NCBI GenBank assembly: GCA_947630175.1
Contig: CANRGJ010000004.1
Coordinates: 62,001-126,000 of the forward strand
Source of the DNA: an uncultured Ruminiclostridium sp.
GTDB taxonomy: Bacteria > Bacillota > Clostridia > Oscillospirales > Ruminococcaceae
Direction: 5' to 3'
Length of the DNA stretch: 64,000 nucleotides
How positions within the stretch are numbered: the stretch's first letter is position 1; each line of letters opens with the position of its first letter. Below the pieces are notes generated by a model. The model saw only the letters and a program-made list of their open reading frames with translations, did no database searches and was not told the origin of the DNA. A program made the position numbers and the translations under genes. Positions 24,818 through 33,612 of the stretch are shown one piece after another.

Positions 24818-26596
24818 ATGCTATCAAAAATCGGGATAAGACCTGTCATTGACGGGAGGCAGTTCGGTATCCGTGAAAGCCTTGAGGAACAGACGATGAA
24901 TATGGCTAAGGCGGCGGCGGAGCTTATCACTTCCAAGGTTCGCCACGCAAGCGGAGAGCCTGTGGAGTGCGTTATTGCTGACAGCACGATAGGCGGTATC
25001 GCAGAAAGCGCCGCCTGCAACGAAAAGTTCAGCAAGGAAAACGTTGTGGCTACTCTCACTGTTTCACCCTGCTGGTGCTACGTTACAACCGTGATCGACG
25101 AAAATCCCAACACTATCAAGGCGATATGGGGCTTTAACGGCACGGAGCGCCCCGGCGCCGTGTTCCTTGCGGCGGCTATGAGCGCATATGCTCAGATAGG
25201 TCAGCCTTGTTTTTCAATTTACGGTCACGACGTAAAGGACGCTGACGACAAGACTATCCCTGAGGACGTTGAGGACAAGATACTGCGCTTTGCAAGGTGC
25301 GCTGTCGCAGTGGGAGATATAAAAAATAAGAGCTATGTAAATATCGGCGCTGTGGCAATGGGTATCGCAGGGTCATACTGCAATGAGGATTTCTTCCGTT
25401 CATATCTGGGTATGCACCCCGAATGGGTGGATATGAGCGAGATTATCCGCCGTGAAAAGCTGGGTATTTACGACAAGGACGAATATGAAAAGGCGCTGGC
25501 GTGGATAAAGGCAAACTGCAAGGAAGGCATAGACATAAATCCCACCGACGGAATGTTCTATCAGCGGACTTTCCTCACTCCCGAGGAAAAAGAGGAAAAC
25601 TGGCAGTTTATCGCAAAGATGACCTGCATAGTTATGGATATAATGAAGGGTAATCCCAAGCTGGCGGAAATGGGTTGGCTGGAAGAGGCTAAGGGCAGGA
25701 ACGCTATTTTAGGCGGTTTCCAGGGACAGCGCAACTGGACGGACTTTATGCCTAACGCTGACTTTACCGAGGCGATACTCAATACCACCTTTGACTGGAA
25801 CGGCAAGAGAGAGCCTATTCCTTTCGCTACGGAAAATGACGGTCTTAACGGCGCTACTTTGCTTTTGCTCCATGAGGTGACCTCAAGGGCGGCTATTTTT
25901 GCAGACGTAAGAACTTACTGGTCGCCTGAGGCGGTAGAAAGAGTTACGGGGTGGAAGCCTGACGGAGTTGCCAAAAACGGATTTATCCACCTTATCAACA
26001 GCGGCGCCGCCGCTTTGGACGGCACAGGCGCTTCCCGCAACGAAAAGGGCGAAAACTGTATGAAAAACTGGTGGGATATGACGGACGAGGACATAAAGGC
26101 TTGTCTTGACGCTACCACATGGCCCTGCGCAAATTTGGGCTATTTCAGAGGCGGCGGATTCTCCTCCAGCTATTCCACAAAGGGAGTTATGCCCTGCACG
26201 TTTGCAAGGCTCAATCTCATAAAAGGGCTTGGTCCTGCTATTCAGATAGTTGAGGGATATACCGTTGAGCTGCCTGAAAATGTTAATAAGATACTCCTTG
26301 ACAGAACGGATAAAACTTGGCCTTCTACATGGTTCACTCCAATACTCACAGGGACGGACAGCTTCAAGGACGTTTACAGCGTTATGGCTAACTGGGGCGC
26401 AAATCACGGCGCTTTTGTGTACGGTCACGTGGGTGCAGATATGATAACGCTGGCGTCTATGCTGAGGATTCCCGTTTCTCTGCACAATATTTCGGAGGAT
26501 CGTATCTACCGTCCTCACGCCTGGACCGCTTTCGGTACAAAGGATATCGAGGGGGCGGATTACAGAGCCTGCGCCGCTTACGGCAGTCTTTACTGA
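24818..26596 (+). CDS. fucI: L-fucose isomerase
   Basis: 592 residues, the usual length. It interconverts L-fucose and L-fuculose (also D-arabinose) with a metal ion. PFATENDGLNGATLLLLHEVTSRAAIFADVR holds the metal ligands Glu and Asp; the His ligand lies in the C-terminal region. The N-terminus IGIRPVIDGRQFGIRESLEEQTM is the family's opening signature. AAGGAGG precedes the ATG. No fuculokinase or aldolase is beside it; the next genes are glycoside hydrolases, so it may take part in plant or host glycan use. Confidence 0.95.
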   Translation: MLSKIGIRPVIDGRQFGIRESLEEQTMNMAKAAAELITSKVRHASGEPVECVIADSTIGGIAESAACNEKFSKENVVATLTVSPCWCYVTTVIDENPNTIKAIWGFNGTERPGAVFLAAAMSAYAQIGQPCFSIYGHDVKDADDKTIPEDVEDKILRFARCAVAVGDIKNKSYVNIGAVAMGIAGSYCNEDFFRSYLGMHPEWVDMSEIIRREKLGIYDKDEYEKALAWIKANCKEGIDINPTDGMFYQRTFLTPEEKEENWQFIAKMTCIVMDIMKGNPKLAEMGWLEEAKGRNAILGGFQGQRNWTDFMPNADFTEAILNTTFDWNGKREPIPFATENDGLNGATLLLLHEVTSRAAIFADVRTYWSPEAVERVTGWKPDGVAKNGFIHLINSGAAALDGTGASRNEKGENCMKNWWDMTDEDIKACLDATTWPCANLGYFRGGGFSSSYSTKGVMPCTFARLNLIKGLGPAIQIVEGYTVELPENVNKILLDRTDKTWPSTWFTPILTGTDSFKDVYSVMANWGANHGAFVYGHVGADMITLASMLRIPVSLHNISEDRIYRPHAWTAFGTKDIEGADYRACAAYGSLY

Positions 26597-26604
26597 TATT
26601 TATG

Positions 26605-26640
26605 CATTTTCGGCGGGCAATACTGAATTGTCCGCCGAAA
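26605..26640 (+). terminator. Hairpin after fucI
   Basis: TTCGGCGG and CCGCCGAA arms, 13 bp with one G-T pair, 10 bases after the fucI stop. The T-run follows only after ATAAGG, so termination may be partial. Confidence 0.5.
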
Positions 26641-26665
26641 TAAGGTTTTTCAAAGGAGTTAATTT

Positions 26666-27691
26666 ATGAAATTAAAAAATACTCTGCTTTCACTGCTGTT
26701 GGCGGTAGCCGTTCTGTTTTTGCCCGCCTGCGCAGGTGAAAACGGCGAGAGTCAGTCCTCACAATCTTCTCAGACCGAAAACGTAACTGCCGCAGAGGGA
26801 TTTTACGTTGAGGGAACGACGCTTTATGACGCTAATAGAAATCCTTTTGTTATGAGGGGGATAAATCACGCTCATTCCTGGTTCAAGGATCAGCTTGAAA
26901 CAGCTATTCCCGCCATCGCAAAAACAGGTGCGAACACTGTGAGAGTCGTTTTGTCAGACGGTCAGCAGTGGCAAAAGGACCCTGCGGAAGACGTTGAAAA
27001 AATTGTTGAGCTGTGCAAAACAAACAAGATGATATGCGTTCTGGAAGTGCATGACAACACGGGTATGGACGATATTGACAGGCTGCTGAAAACAGTTGAT
27101 TACTGGCTGGAGCTGAAGCCTTTGCTTGACAAGAACAAGGAATACGTCATTCTCAATATCTCAAACGAATGGGTGGGAGAATGGGACGCAGAAACATGGT
27201 ACGACGGTTATTCCCAGGCGGTAAAAAAACTGCGTGACGGCGGGATAAACAACCTTATAATGATAGACGCGGCGGGTTGGGGACAGTATGCGGAGTCTAT
27301 CGGAAAGCACGGAAAAGAGCTGTTTGAAGCCGATCCGAACAAGAACATTATTTTCTCAATACATATGTACGGTTCGGCGGGAAAGAATGCGCGAATGATA
27401 CAGCGAAATCTCAATTATGCCACAAGCAACGATCTTTGCGTTGTGGTGGGCGAATTCGGGTACAATCATTCCGACGGCGACGTGGACGAGGCGTTTATAA
27501 TGCAATACTGCACCGAAAATGATATCGGCTATATCGGTTGGTCGTGGAAAGGCAACGGCGGCGGTGTGGAGTATCTTGACATCTCTCACGACTGGGAGGG
27601 CAATTCCCTTTCGGAGGACTGGGGCGAAAACCTTATAAACGGTGAGAACGGGATAAAAGCTACGTCAAAGATATGCTCGGTGTTTGAATAG
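26666..27691 (+). CDS. Lipoprotein beta-mannanase, GH5 (subfamily 8-like)
   Basis: 341 residues. The signal peptide ends in the lipobox LPAC (Cys22), so the enzyme is anchored on the cell surface; a Ser/Gln linker follows. The catalytic barrel (about 46-341) opens with VMRGINHAHSWF and GANTVRVVLSDG. The acid/base is Glu168 in ISNEW and the nucleophile Glu263 in VVGEFG. EVHDNTG, DAAGWGQY, SIHMYGSAG and GWSWKGNGGG are hallmarks of the GH5_8 mannanases. It should cut beta-1,4-mannan. It is followed closely by a cellulase, an expected pairing for plant-fibre use. Confidence 0.88.
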   Translation: MKLKNTLLSLLLAVAVLFLPACAGENGESQSSQSSQTENVTAAEGFYVEGTTLYDANRNPFVMRGINHAHSWFKDQLETAIPAIAKTGANTVRVVLSDGQQWQKDPAEDVEKIVELCKTNKMICVLEVHDNTGMDDIDRLLKTVDYWLELKPLLDKNKEYVILNISNEWVGEWDAETWYDGYSQAVKKLRDGGINNLIMIDAAGWGQYAESIGKHGKELFEADPNKNIIFSIHMYGSAGKNARMIQRNLNYATSNDLCVVVGEFGYNHSDGDVDEAFIMQYCTENDIGYIGWSWKGNGGGVEYLDISHDWEGNSLSEDWGENLINGENGIKATSKICSVFE

Positions 27692-27784
27692 AGCTATCTG
27701 TGTGCTAAACGTATTTTGCTGATTATGTAAAAAATCTCGGCTGAAAAATATTTTATAAAACACAAAATAAAAAGGAATAAATTT

Positions 27785-29410
27785 ATGAAGAAAGTTTTTT
27801 TAAAAGCAATTTCGCTGGTGATAAGCGCTTCGCTTCTGCTGACGGCTTGCAGCTCGGGAGAAAACGTTGAAAACACGTCAGACGAGCAAAGCACGCCTGT
27901 TTCGGAAAGCGAAGAAAATACCGAAAAGACGGAGGAAACTACCGAGGGTTCCACCACAAAAGAAGAGGAAACAAAAGAGCCTGAGGAAAGCGAATATGTT
28001 GCACAGTGGGAATTGTCGGGAAGCTGGACGCAGGAGGGAAATTTCTGCGGCGGGTATAACCTGACTATCACCAATAATTCGGGGGCGGAGCTTGAAAGCT
28101 GGACGGTGGAATTCAAGGTGCCTGATGGGTTTGAGTTCATCTCCCAATGGAACGGCGTTTTTGAAGTCAAGGACGGCAAGGCGACCGTTACAAATGAAAG
28201 CTACAACGGCGAGCTTGCGGACGGAGCAAGCGTCAGCTTCGGCTTCAACTATTCTTCGCCTGAGGAGTTTGAGCCATCAGAAGTTACGGTGAACGGCAAA
28301 AAGGCGGAGGAAGGCTCTGCTGAAACGTCAGGTACTCCTGAAGGGACGTCAGGTGAGCCGGAAGTTACTACTACAACTGCCGCTTCTTCAAGCGCAACGA
28401 CTACGCAAAAGCCGCCTGCAACTGAAAAACCGACGGAAACCACCACGGCTTCGCCCACGCCTGCCCCTTCGCCTGCGCCCTCAGATCCTGCGGGAACAAC
28501 TCCCGTATCGCAGCACGGTCAGCTTTCGCTAAAGGGGACGAAAATTGTGGATAAGAACGGAAAAAGCTATCAGCTTAAAGGAATGAGTACTCACGGTATC
28601 GGCTGGTTCCCTGATTTCGTAAACGAACAGGCATTCAAGACAATACGTGACGACTGGCACTGCAATACAATACGTCTTGCAATGTATTCGGGTCAAAGCG
28701 AGGGTTACAGCGGAGCTGGAAAAGCGCAATACGAGGCGCTGGTAAGAAAAGGAATAGATATTGCCATAAAGCTGGATATGTACGTTATCGTGGACTGGCA
28801 CGTTCTGGCGGATCAATCGCCCCAGGTTATGAAAAGCGACGCTTTGAGATTCTTCAAGGAGATATCGTCTGAATACGGAAATTATCCCAATATCATATAT
28901 GAGATATGCAACGAGCCGAATGGGTATGCCACGTGGGAAAATGACGTCAAGCCTTACGCAGAGGAAGTAATTCCCGTCATAAGAGCGAACGACCCTGATT
29001 CCCTGATAATCGTGGGAACTCCTACCTGGAGCCAGGATATAGACAAGGCGCTGGCAAATCCGCTGAAATATGACAACGTGCTTTACGCACTGCATTTCTA
29101 TGCGGCTACACATACGGACTGGCTGAGGCAACGTCTTGAGCAGTGTGTCAACAGTGGACTTCCCGTATTCGTTTCGGAATTCGGCTGCTGTGACGCTTCG
29201 GGCAACGGAGCTAACGACTTCGGGCAGACAAGAAAGTGGCTGGAGCTGTTGGATAAGCTGGGAATAAGTTATATGAACTGGAATCTTGCCAATAAAAACG
29301 AGTCGTCCTCAGCGCTCAAGCCCTCTGCATCGCCTAACGGAAACTGGAAAGAAAGCGACCTTTCCGAAAGCGGAAGCTGGATAAGAAAGTGGTTTAGGGG
29401 AGAACAGTAA
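27785..29410 (+). CDS. Lipoprotein endoglucanase, CBM2 + GH5
   Basis: 541 residues. The lipobox LTAC (Cys22) anchors it; a Glu/Thr-rich spacer runs to about 70. Residues about 72-172 are a CBM2 cellulose-binding module (YNLTITNNSGAELESWTVEF, QWNGVF, TVTNESYNG, ASVSFGF). A Thr/Pro linker (about 180-242) leads to the GH5 barrel (about 245-541), subfamily 2-like. The acid/base is Glu377 in ICNEPNG and the nucleophile Glu465 in FVSEFG. VDWHVLADQSP and ALHFYAATHT are typical. It should cleave cellulose at the cell surface. Confidence 0.92.
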   Translation: MKKVFLKAISLVISASLLLTACSSGENVENTSDEQSTPVSESEENTEKTEETTEGSTTKEEETKEPEESEYVAQWELSGSWTQEGNFCGGYNLTITNNSGAELESWTVEFKVPDGFEFISQWNGVFEVKDGKATVTNESYNGELADGASVSFGFNYSSPEEFEPSEVTVNGKKAEEGSAETSGTPEGTSGEPEVTTTTAASSSATTTQKPPATEKPTETTTASPTPAPSPAPSDPAGTTPVSQHGQLSLKGTKIVDKNGKSYQLKGMSTHGIGWFPDFVNEQAFKTIRDDWHCNTIRLAMYSGQSEGYSGAGKAQYEALVRKGIDIAIKLDMYVIVDWHVLADQSPQVMKSDALRFFKEISSEYGNYPNIIYEICNEPNGYATWENDVKPYAEEVIPVIRANDPDSLIIVGTPTWSQDIDKALANPLKYDNVLYALHFYAATHTDWLRQRLEQCVNSGLPVFVSEFGCCDASGNGANDFGQTRKWLELLDKLGISYMNWNLANKNESSSALKPSASPNGNWKESDLSESGSWIRKWFRGEQ

Positions 29411-29415
29411 AGATC

Positions 29416-29450
29416 AAAAAAGAACTGGTGAATTTCACCAGTTCTTTTTT
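29416..29450. terminator. Bidirectional terminator between cellulase and anti-sigma genes
   Basis: A perfect 35-base palindrome (A6-GAACTGGTGAA and its complement) ending in T6. It serves both convergent genes. Confidence 0.9.
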
Positions 29451-29453
29451 ATT

Positions 29454-30797
29454 TTAATTGAAGCTGCCGTTCCATACGGACATATCTGTCAGATACTCCG
29501 AGCTGACGGCGGGGACGTATAATGCGGCGTAATTGTATTCGGAAGTGGAATTGTTCTCATCAACGAGAACATAGAAGCGATAATACGGCATAAAGTATTC
29601 GTTCTGACCGCTGCCGCTGCGATAAACAAGCTCGCCTGCGGCTATCATATCATCGCTTATTTCTCCCTCGATTGGCGCAGAGGTGATGTAATTCCCTTCT
29701 TTCAACAGTTGTTTTGCGCTGTCATAGTTTATAATGGGATAATCACCAAGATATTCAGAAGAACAGAAATGATTGTCGATATATATTATGGTAAGCGCAC
29801 TGTCAGTTTCGCAAAAACGTGTCAAGGACAGATTGTAGTTAAGTATGGCGCGGACGTCATCGCTGTTTTTGTCATAAACGCAGTTGTACCCGCTTTTTAA
29901 GAAAAAATCGGGCTTGTCATACTGAAGGAGGGTCGAATACTGCTCCGCCAGATGCTCGGTGGACTTTATACTGTCATTTGTGTCGTTGAAGTTATATTCA
30001 TCGGGAAGCTGAACAGGAGTATTAAAGGTTATTTTTATACTGCCGTCGCCTGATACTGAAATACGGGTATCATCGTCACATTCGGCAGATATTTCATAGA
30101 CTTTTATTTCCGCAGATTCAAACTGCTCCTGTGTGGGATAGCCGTTTTCCGTTTCACTTCTTGAAATAAACATATCCTTTTGAGTTTGCATGGAAACTAT
30201 CTCTTTATTAAGCAGTAATGCGGTGTTTTCCGCCATATTTGTCATATCATCTTCGGAAAGGCAGATGAAAACTCCTGCTCCGCTGGTCCAGCCGTCGTAA
30301 ACCTTGTTTTTGAATACGGGAAGAGAGGAAAGCTCCATATCCTCTGTCCAAGGGTTGTTTAAATTATCTATATAATTGTTTATTCCATTTTCACTGTCAA
30401 ACTCAAGTTCTTCAAAACCCGTTGCTCCAAAAGAAACAGCGGGAGATAAAACCTGGAGGTCTTCAGTTTTCGTTTCATAGCTGAAATAAGGATAAATGTG
30501 AACGTCGGTCAACGTGTCTGAAGGAGCCTGTTCTGTGGTCGTCGACGATGTTATTTCTGAAAGCTCATGCTGTTCGCTTTCGGGAGGATTTATTGAGCTG
30601 TCGCCTGTAAGATTGATATCCATACCGCTTTTCGGCGTCAAGGCGACTGCTGTTGCGATAGCGGCGACAGCGGCGCAGGCGCCTATTCCCGCAGACCAGC
30701 CTAAAAATCTGTTATTTTTCTTTTTGGGGGGTATGTCGGGTATATGCTTATCTTCCGTTTCACCCAATGTCAAAAGCAATTTTTCATTGTTTTTCAT
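29454..30797 (-). CDS. Probable membrane anti-sigma factor
   Basis: 447 residues. A short cytoplasmic N-terminus (about 1-30, MKNNEKLLLTLGETEDKHI) has the look of the small sigma-binding leaders of clostridial anti-sigmas. One membrane helix follows (about 31-52), then a Ser/Thr/Glu linker and a large outside domain of about 350 residues with no recognised fold. Its ATG overlaps the sigma-factor stop as ATGA, so the two are made together. The outside domain would sense the signal; what it senses is unknown. Confidence 0.75.
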   Translation of the reverse strand: MKNNEKLLLTLGETEDKHIPDIPPKKKNNRFLGWSAGIGACAAVAAIATAVALTPKSGMDINLTGDSSINPPESEQHELSEITSSTTTEQAPSDTLTDVHIYPYFSYETKTEDLQVLSPAVSFGATGFEELEFDSENGINNYIDNLNNPWTEDMELSSLPVFKNKVYDGWTSGAGVFICLSEDDMTNMAENTALLLNKEIVSMQTQKDMFISRSETENGYPTQEQFESAEIKVYEISAECDDDTRISVSGDGSIKITFNTPVQLPDEYNFNDTNDSIKSTEHLAEQYSTLLQYDKPDFFLKSGYNCVYDKNSDDVRAILNYNLSLTRFCETDSALTIIYIDNHFCSSEYLGDYPIINYDSAKQLLKEGNYITSAPIEGEISDDMIAAGELVYRSGSGQNEYFMPYYRFYVLVDENNSTSEYNYAALYVPAVSSEYLTDMSVWNGSFN

Positions 30798-31342
30798 AAA
30801 AGTTCCTCCTGTTCAAGCCACAGCCTTAACCTGTCACGAGTGCGCTTTAACGACATCTTTGCCGCACCCTCCGTCAGTTTACAGCGTTTAGCCGCCTCTT
30901 TTATCGGAAACATATACCAATATCGCAGCATAAAAAGCTCTTTGGCAGGTTGGTCAAGCTGTTCAAGAAAACTGTTCAGCGCCTCTTTTAACGCTATGTC
31001 ATCGTCTAAGGTCTCTTCGGTCCCAACACATTCGGCAAGCTCGTCAAGGCACAGGTCCACTTGTCCTTTACTGCGCTTTTCGGCGTTTCTCTTGCGGTAG
31101 CGGTCAATGGCGAGGTTTCTTGTTATTTTGCCGAGGAATACCGAAAGGCGGTTGGGTCTGTTTGGAGGCATAGCTTCCCAAGCCCTCATCCATGTATCGT
31201 TAAGACACTCCTCGGTGTCCTCACGGGAATGAAGGATATTGTCAGCTATCGCTCCGCAGTAACGGCCGTATTTTGTGCGGCTCTCCGAAATGGCGTTCTC
31301 AGAACGCTTCCAGTAAAGCTCCACTATGAGCTCGTCTTCCAT
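30794..31342 (-). CDS. ECF-type RNA polymerase sigma factor
   Basis: 182 residues from ATG 31340-31342 with GAAAGGAAAA upstream. Region 2 (about 20-85) contains DTEECLNDTWMRAWEAMPPNRPNRLSVFLGKITRNLAIDRYRKR, the -10-binding part. Region 4 (about 120-180) carries the helix-turn-helix FPIKEAAKRCKLTEGAAKMSLKRTRDRLR. No region 1 or 3, as in ECF factors. A likely self-recognised promoter lies upstream (TGTTAC-N17-CGTCTA). The partner anti-sigma follows. Confidence 0.93.
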   Translation of the reverse strand: MEDELIVELYWKRSENAISESRTKYGRYCGAIADNILHSREDTEECLNDTWMRAWEAMPPNRPNRLSVFLGKITRNLAIDRYRKRNAEKRSKGQVDLCLDELAECVGTEETLDDDIALKEALNSFLEQLDQPAKELFMLRYWYMFPIKEAAKRCKLTEGAAKMSLKRTRDRLRLWLEQEELL

Positions 31343-31444
31343 AGGTTTTCCTTTCGAAAGGATATTTTGCATTGGCGCCTTTATTATGCAAAACGGCAGG
31401 AATGATCTTGTCAGTTCCCTTTGGAAAATTGCCTCTCACTCTTA

Positions 31445-31473
31445 TAGACGAAAAATTTCATTTAAAGGTAACA
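31445..31473 (-). promoter_or_regulatory. Probable ECF-type autoregulated promoter
   Basis: Minus strand TGTTAC (31468-31473), 17 bases, CGTCTA (31445-31450), followed by TAAGAG. The elements differ from sigma-A promoters elsewhere in the window and match the TGTAAC/CGTCTA style of clostridial ECF promoters. It lies about 105 bases before the sigma gene. Confidence 0.6.
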
Positions 31474-31505
31474 AAAAATAAATAACGGACAGCAGGCGCT
31501 GTCCG
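31474..31505 (-). terminator. Terminator of the V-ATPase operon
   Basis: Minus strand CGGACAGC-loop-GCTGTCCG (31486-31505), then TTATTTATTTTTT. The T-tract touches the -35 of the ECF promoter. Confidence 0.85.
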
Positions 31506-31511
31506 CAGTGT

Positions 31512-32108
31512 TCATTTATTAGCTTCAGCATCTTTCTTTTCCTTGGTCGCCTTGATGATCTTCTGGCGGGAAAATTCTTCCCTTTCCTTTTCCTCCAGAG
31601 CGTTGGTGATGAATTTCACCTGCTCGGTATATCTGGGGATAAGGATATTTTTCAGGGCGTTTGCTCGCTTCTGGGTCTTTTTTATCGCCACAGACAGGCG
31701 GTAAATGCTGTTTTCTATCTCGGCAAGGGTCGCCGCCATATGCTTAGCTTTATTAAAGCAGATGTACGCGCGGTCAAACTGACTGTTGGTGAGCATAGGG
31801 CTGTACGTCATAACAGGAGGAGTTTCGTCTATCGTTACGGTGGGAAGTTCAACGCCCATTACGCTGCGGTAGCTGACTCTTACGCCTGTTTCCTCGGGTA
31901 TCTGCTTAGTGAGGGGGGTTACTACGCCAAGCATTATGTTTGCTTCCTGCAAAGACTGGTAGGCGTTGGCGAAAACGTTGTCTATGCTGTCTCTTATCTC
32001 CTTGGCCTTGTCGGAAAGACTGACCATTTCACGGATAAGTATGTTTCTTTTCCTGTCCATAAGCTCATAGCCGAGCTGCGCCTGACTTAACGAGCGCTTT
32101 GCCGCCAT
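31512..32108 (-). CDS. ntpD: V-type ATPase subunit D
   Basis: 198 residues. Subunit D is the central rotor shaft inside the A3B3 head. It is almost wholly helical with two long coiled-coil helices (about 1-60 and 130-185) and the family start SLSQAQLGYELMDRKRNILIREM. Last gene of the operon, 70 bases after subunit B, followed by a terminator. The acidic-basic C-terminal tail (KATKEKKDAEANK) is probably disordered. Confidence 0.93.
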   Translation of the reverse strand: MAAKRSLSQAQLGYELMDRKRNILIREMVSLSDKAKEIRDSIDNVFANAYQSLQEANIMLGVVTPLTKQIPEETGVRVSYRSVMGVELPTVTIDETPPVMTYSPMLTNSQFDRAYICFNKAKHMAATLAEIENSIYRLSVAIKKTQKRANALKNILIPRYTEQVKFITNALEEKEREEFSRQKIIKATKEKKDAEANK

Positions 32109-32178
32109 AAGGTTCCCCTTTGTGGGGAATATCTGCTGTGCCGTAGTATCACCGCCTTTCCTTAAAATTTAAAGTTGA

Positions 32179-33576
32179 TCAGCTTTTGAATTTTTCTGCT
32201 CTTGCAGGGTCGTAATTTTCGGAGATGAGCTTTTCGCTCATTCTGTCCAGTTCGCCTGCGGGGAGCATACACAAAAGATCCCACGCCAGATTCAGCGTTT
32301 CGTCCATACTGCGGTTTTCTTCAAAGCCCTGACTAAGGAAATACTTTTCGAAAGCGTCACCGAATTTCATATAGGCTTTGTCGATGTCGGAAAGCTCGTC
32401 TTCACCGATTACGGAGGCGAGGGAACGCGCGTCCTGCACCTTGGCGTAAGCAGAGAAAAGCTGGTTTGAAACGTCGGGGTGGTCGGGACGGGTAAAGCCT
32501 TCGCCTATGCCGTCTTTCATCAGACGGGACAGTGACAGCAAAACCGACAAGCCGGGATAAATGCCCGTCTGGTCAAGGTTGCGGTCGAAAACTATCTGTC
32601 CCTCAGTGATGTAAGCGGTAAGGTCGGGGATAGGGTGGGTTATATCATCATTGGGCATTGTAAGAATGGGTATCTGGGTGACGGAACCTGTACTGCCCTC
32701 AATAACGCCTGCTCTTTCATAAAGGGAGGCAAGATCGGAATAGAGATAACCGGGGTAGCCTTTTCTTCCGGGAATTTCGCCTTTTGAGGAGCTGAATTCA
32801 CGGAGTGCCTCGGCGTAGGACGCAATATCCGTCATTATTACAAGAATATGCATATTCTTCTCAAAGGCGAGATATTCAGCCACTGTCAATGCACATTTGG
32901 GAGTCAGGATACGCTCGATTATAGGGTCGTTGGACATATTAAGGAACATTACGACGCGCTCTATTGCTCCAGATTCTTCAAAGCTGCGGCGGAAATAATC
33001 CGCAACATCGTTTTGTACGCCCATAGCGGCGAATACGACCGCAAAGTCCTTCCCTTCCGAATCGGCTATCTGAGCCTGACGGACTATCTGAACAGCCAGC
33101 TTGTTGTGGGACAGACCTGAGCCTGAAAAGATAGGCAGCTTTTGTCCTCTTATAAGGGTCATAAGGCAGTCTATGGAGCTTATTCCTGTGTGGATATAGT
33201 TTCTGGGATATGAACGGGCAACGGGGTTAAGGGGTTTGCCGTTGATGTCGGCGTACTTTTCGGGGAAAACAGGTCCTAAACCGTCGATAGGCTTTCCCAC
33301 GCCGTTGAATATCCTGCCCAGCATTTCCTCAGCAAGAGGAATTTCCAAAGGCTTGCCGCCGAAAACGGTCTTGGTGTTTTCCAGTGAAAGTCCGCCCGTT
33401 CCCTCAAATACCTGAAGAATGACCTTGTCGCCTTCCATCTGGACTACACGTCCCATACGCTGAGTTCCGTCGTCAAGATAGATGTCGGCTATTTCGTCAA
33501 AGCCTACGCCCTTGACGCCCTCAAGACATACAAGAGGTCCGTTTACGGAGCTAAGTCCGGCATACTGTATTGCCAT
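32179..33576 (-). CDS. ntpB: V-type ATPase subunit B
   Basis: 465 residues. The non-catalytic nucleotide-fold subunit of the A3B3 hexamer. It lacks a Walker A; the matching region reads [14 protein letters not shown]. Typical landmarks are [54 protein letters not shown] and the arginine-finger region [12 protein letters not shown] (here [17 protein letters not shown]). AAAGGAG precedes the ATG. It comes 36 bases after subunit A. Confidence 0.96.
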   Translation of the reverse strand: MAIQYAGLSSVNGPLVCLEGVKGVGFDEIADIYLDDGTQRMGRVVQMEGDKVILQVFEGTGGLSLENTKTVFGGKPLEIPLAEEMLGRIFNGVGKPIDGLGPVFPEKYADINGKPLNPVARSYPRNYIHTGISSIDCLMTLIRGQKLPIFSGSGLSHNKLAVQIVRQAQIADSEGKDFAVVFAAMGVQNDVADYFRRSFEESGAIERVVMFLNMSNDPIIERILTPKCALTVAEYLAFEKNMHILVIMTDIASYAEALREFSSSKGEIPGRKGYPGYLYSDLASLYERAGVIEGSTGSVTQIPILTMPNDDITHPIPDLTAYITEGQIVFDRNLDQTGIYPGLSVLLSLSRLMKDGIGEGFTRPDHPDVSNQLFSAYAKVQDARSLASVIGEDELSDIDKAYMKFGDAFEKYFLSQGFEENRSMDETLNLAWDLLCMLPAGELDRMSEKLISENYDPARAEKFKS

Positions 33577-33612
33577 TTATACCAGTCTCCTTTAGATTTT
33601 GTAATTCATAAA

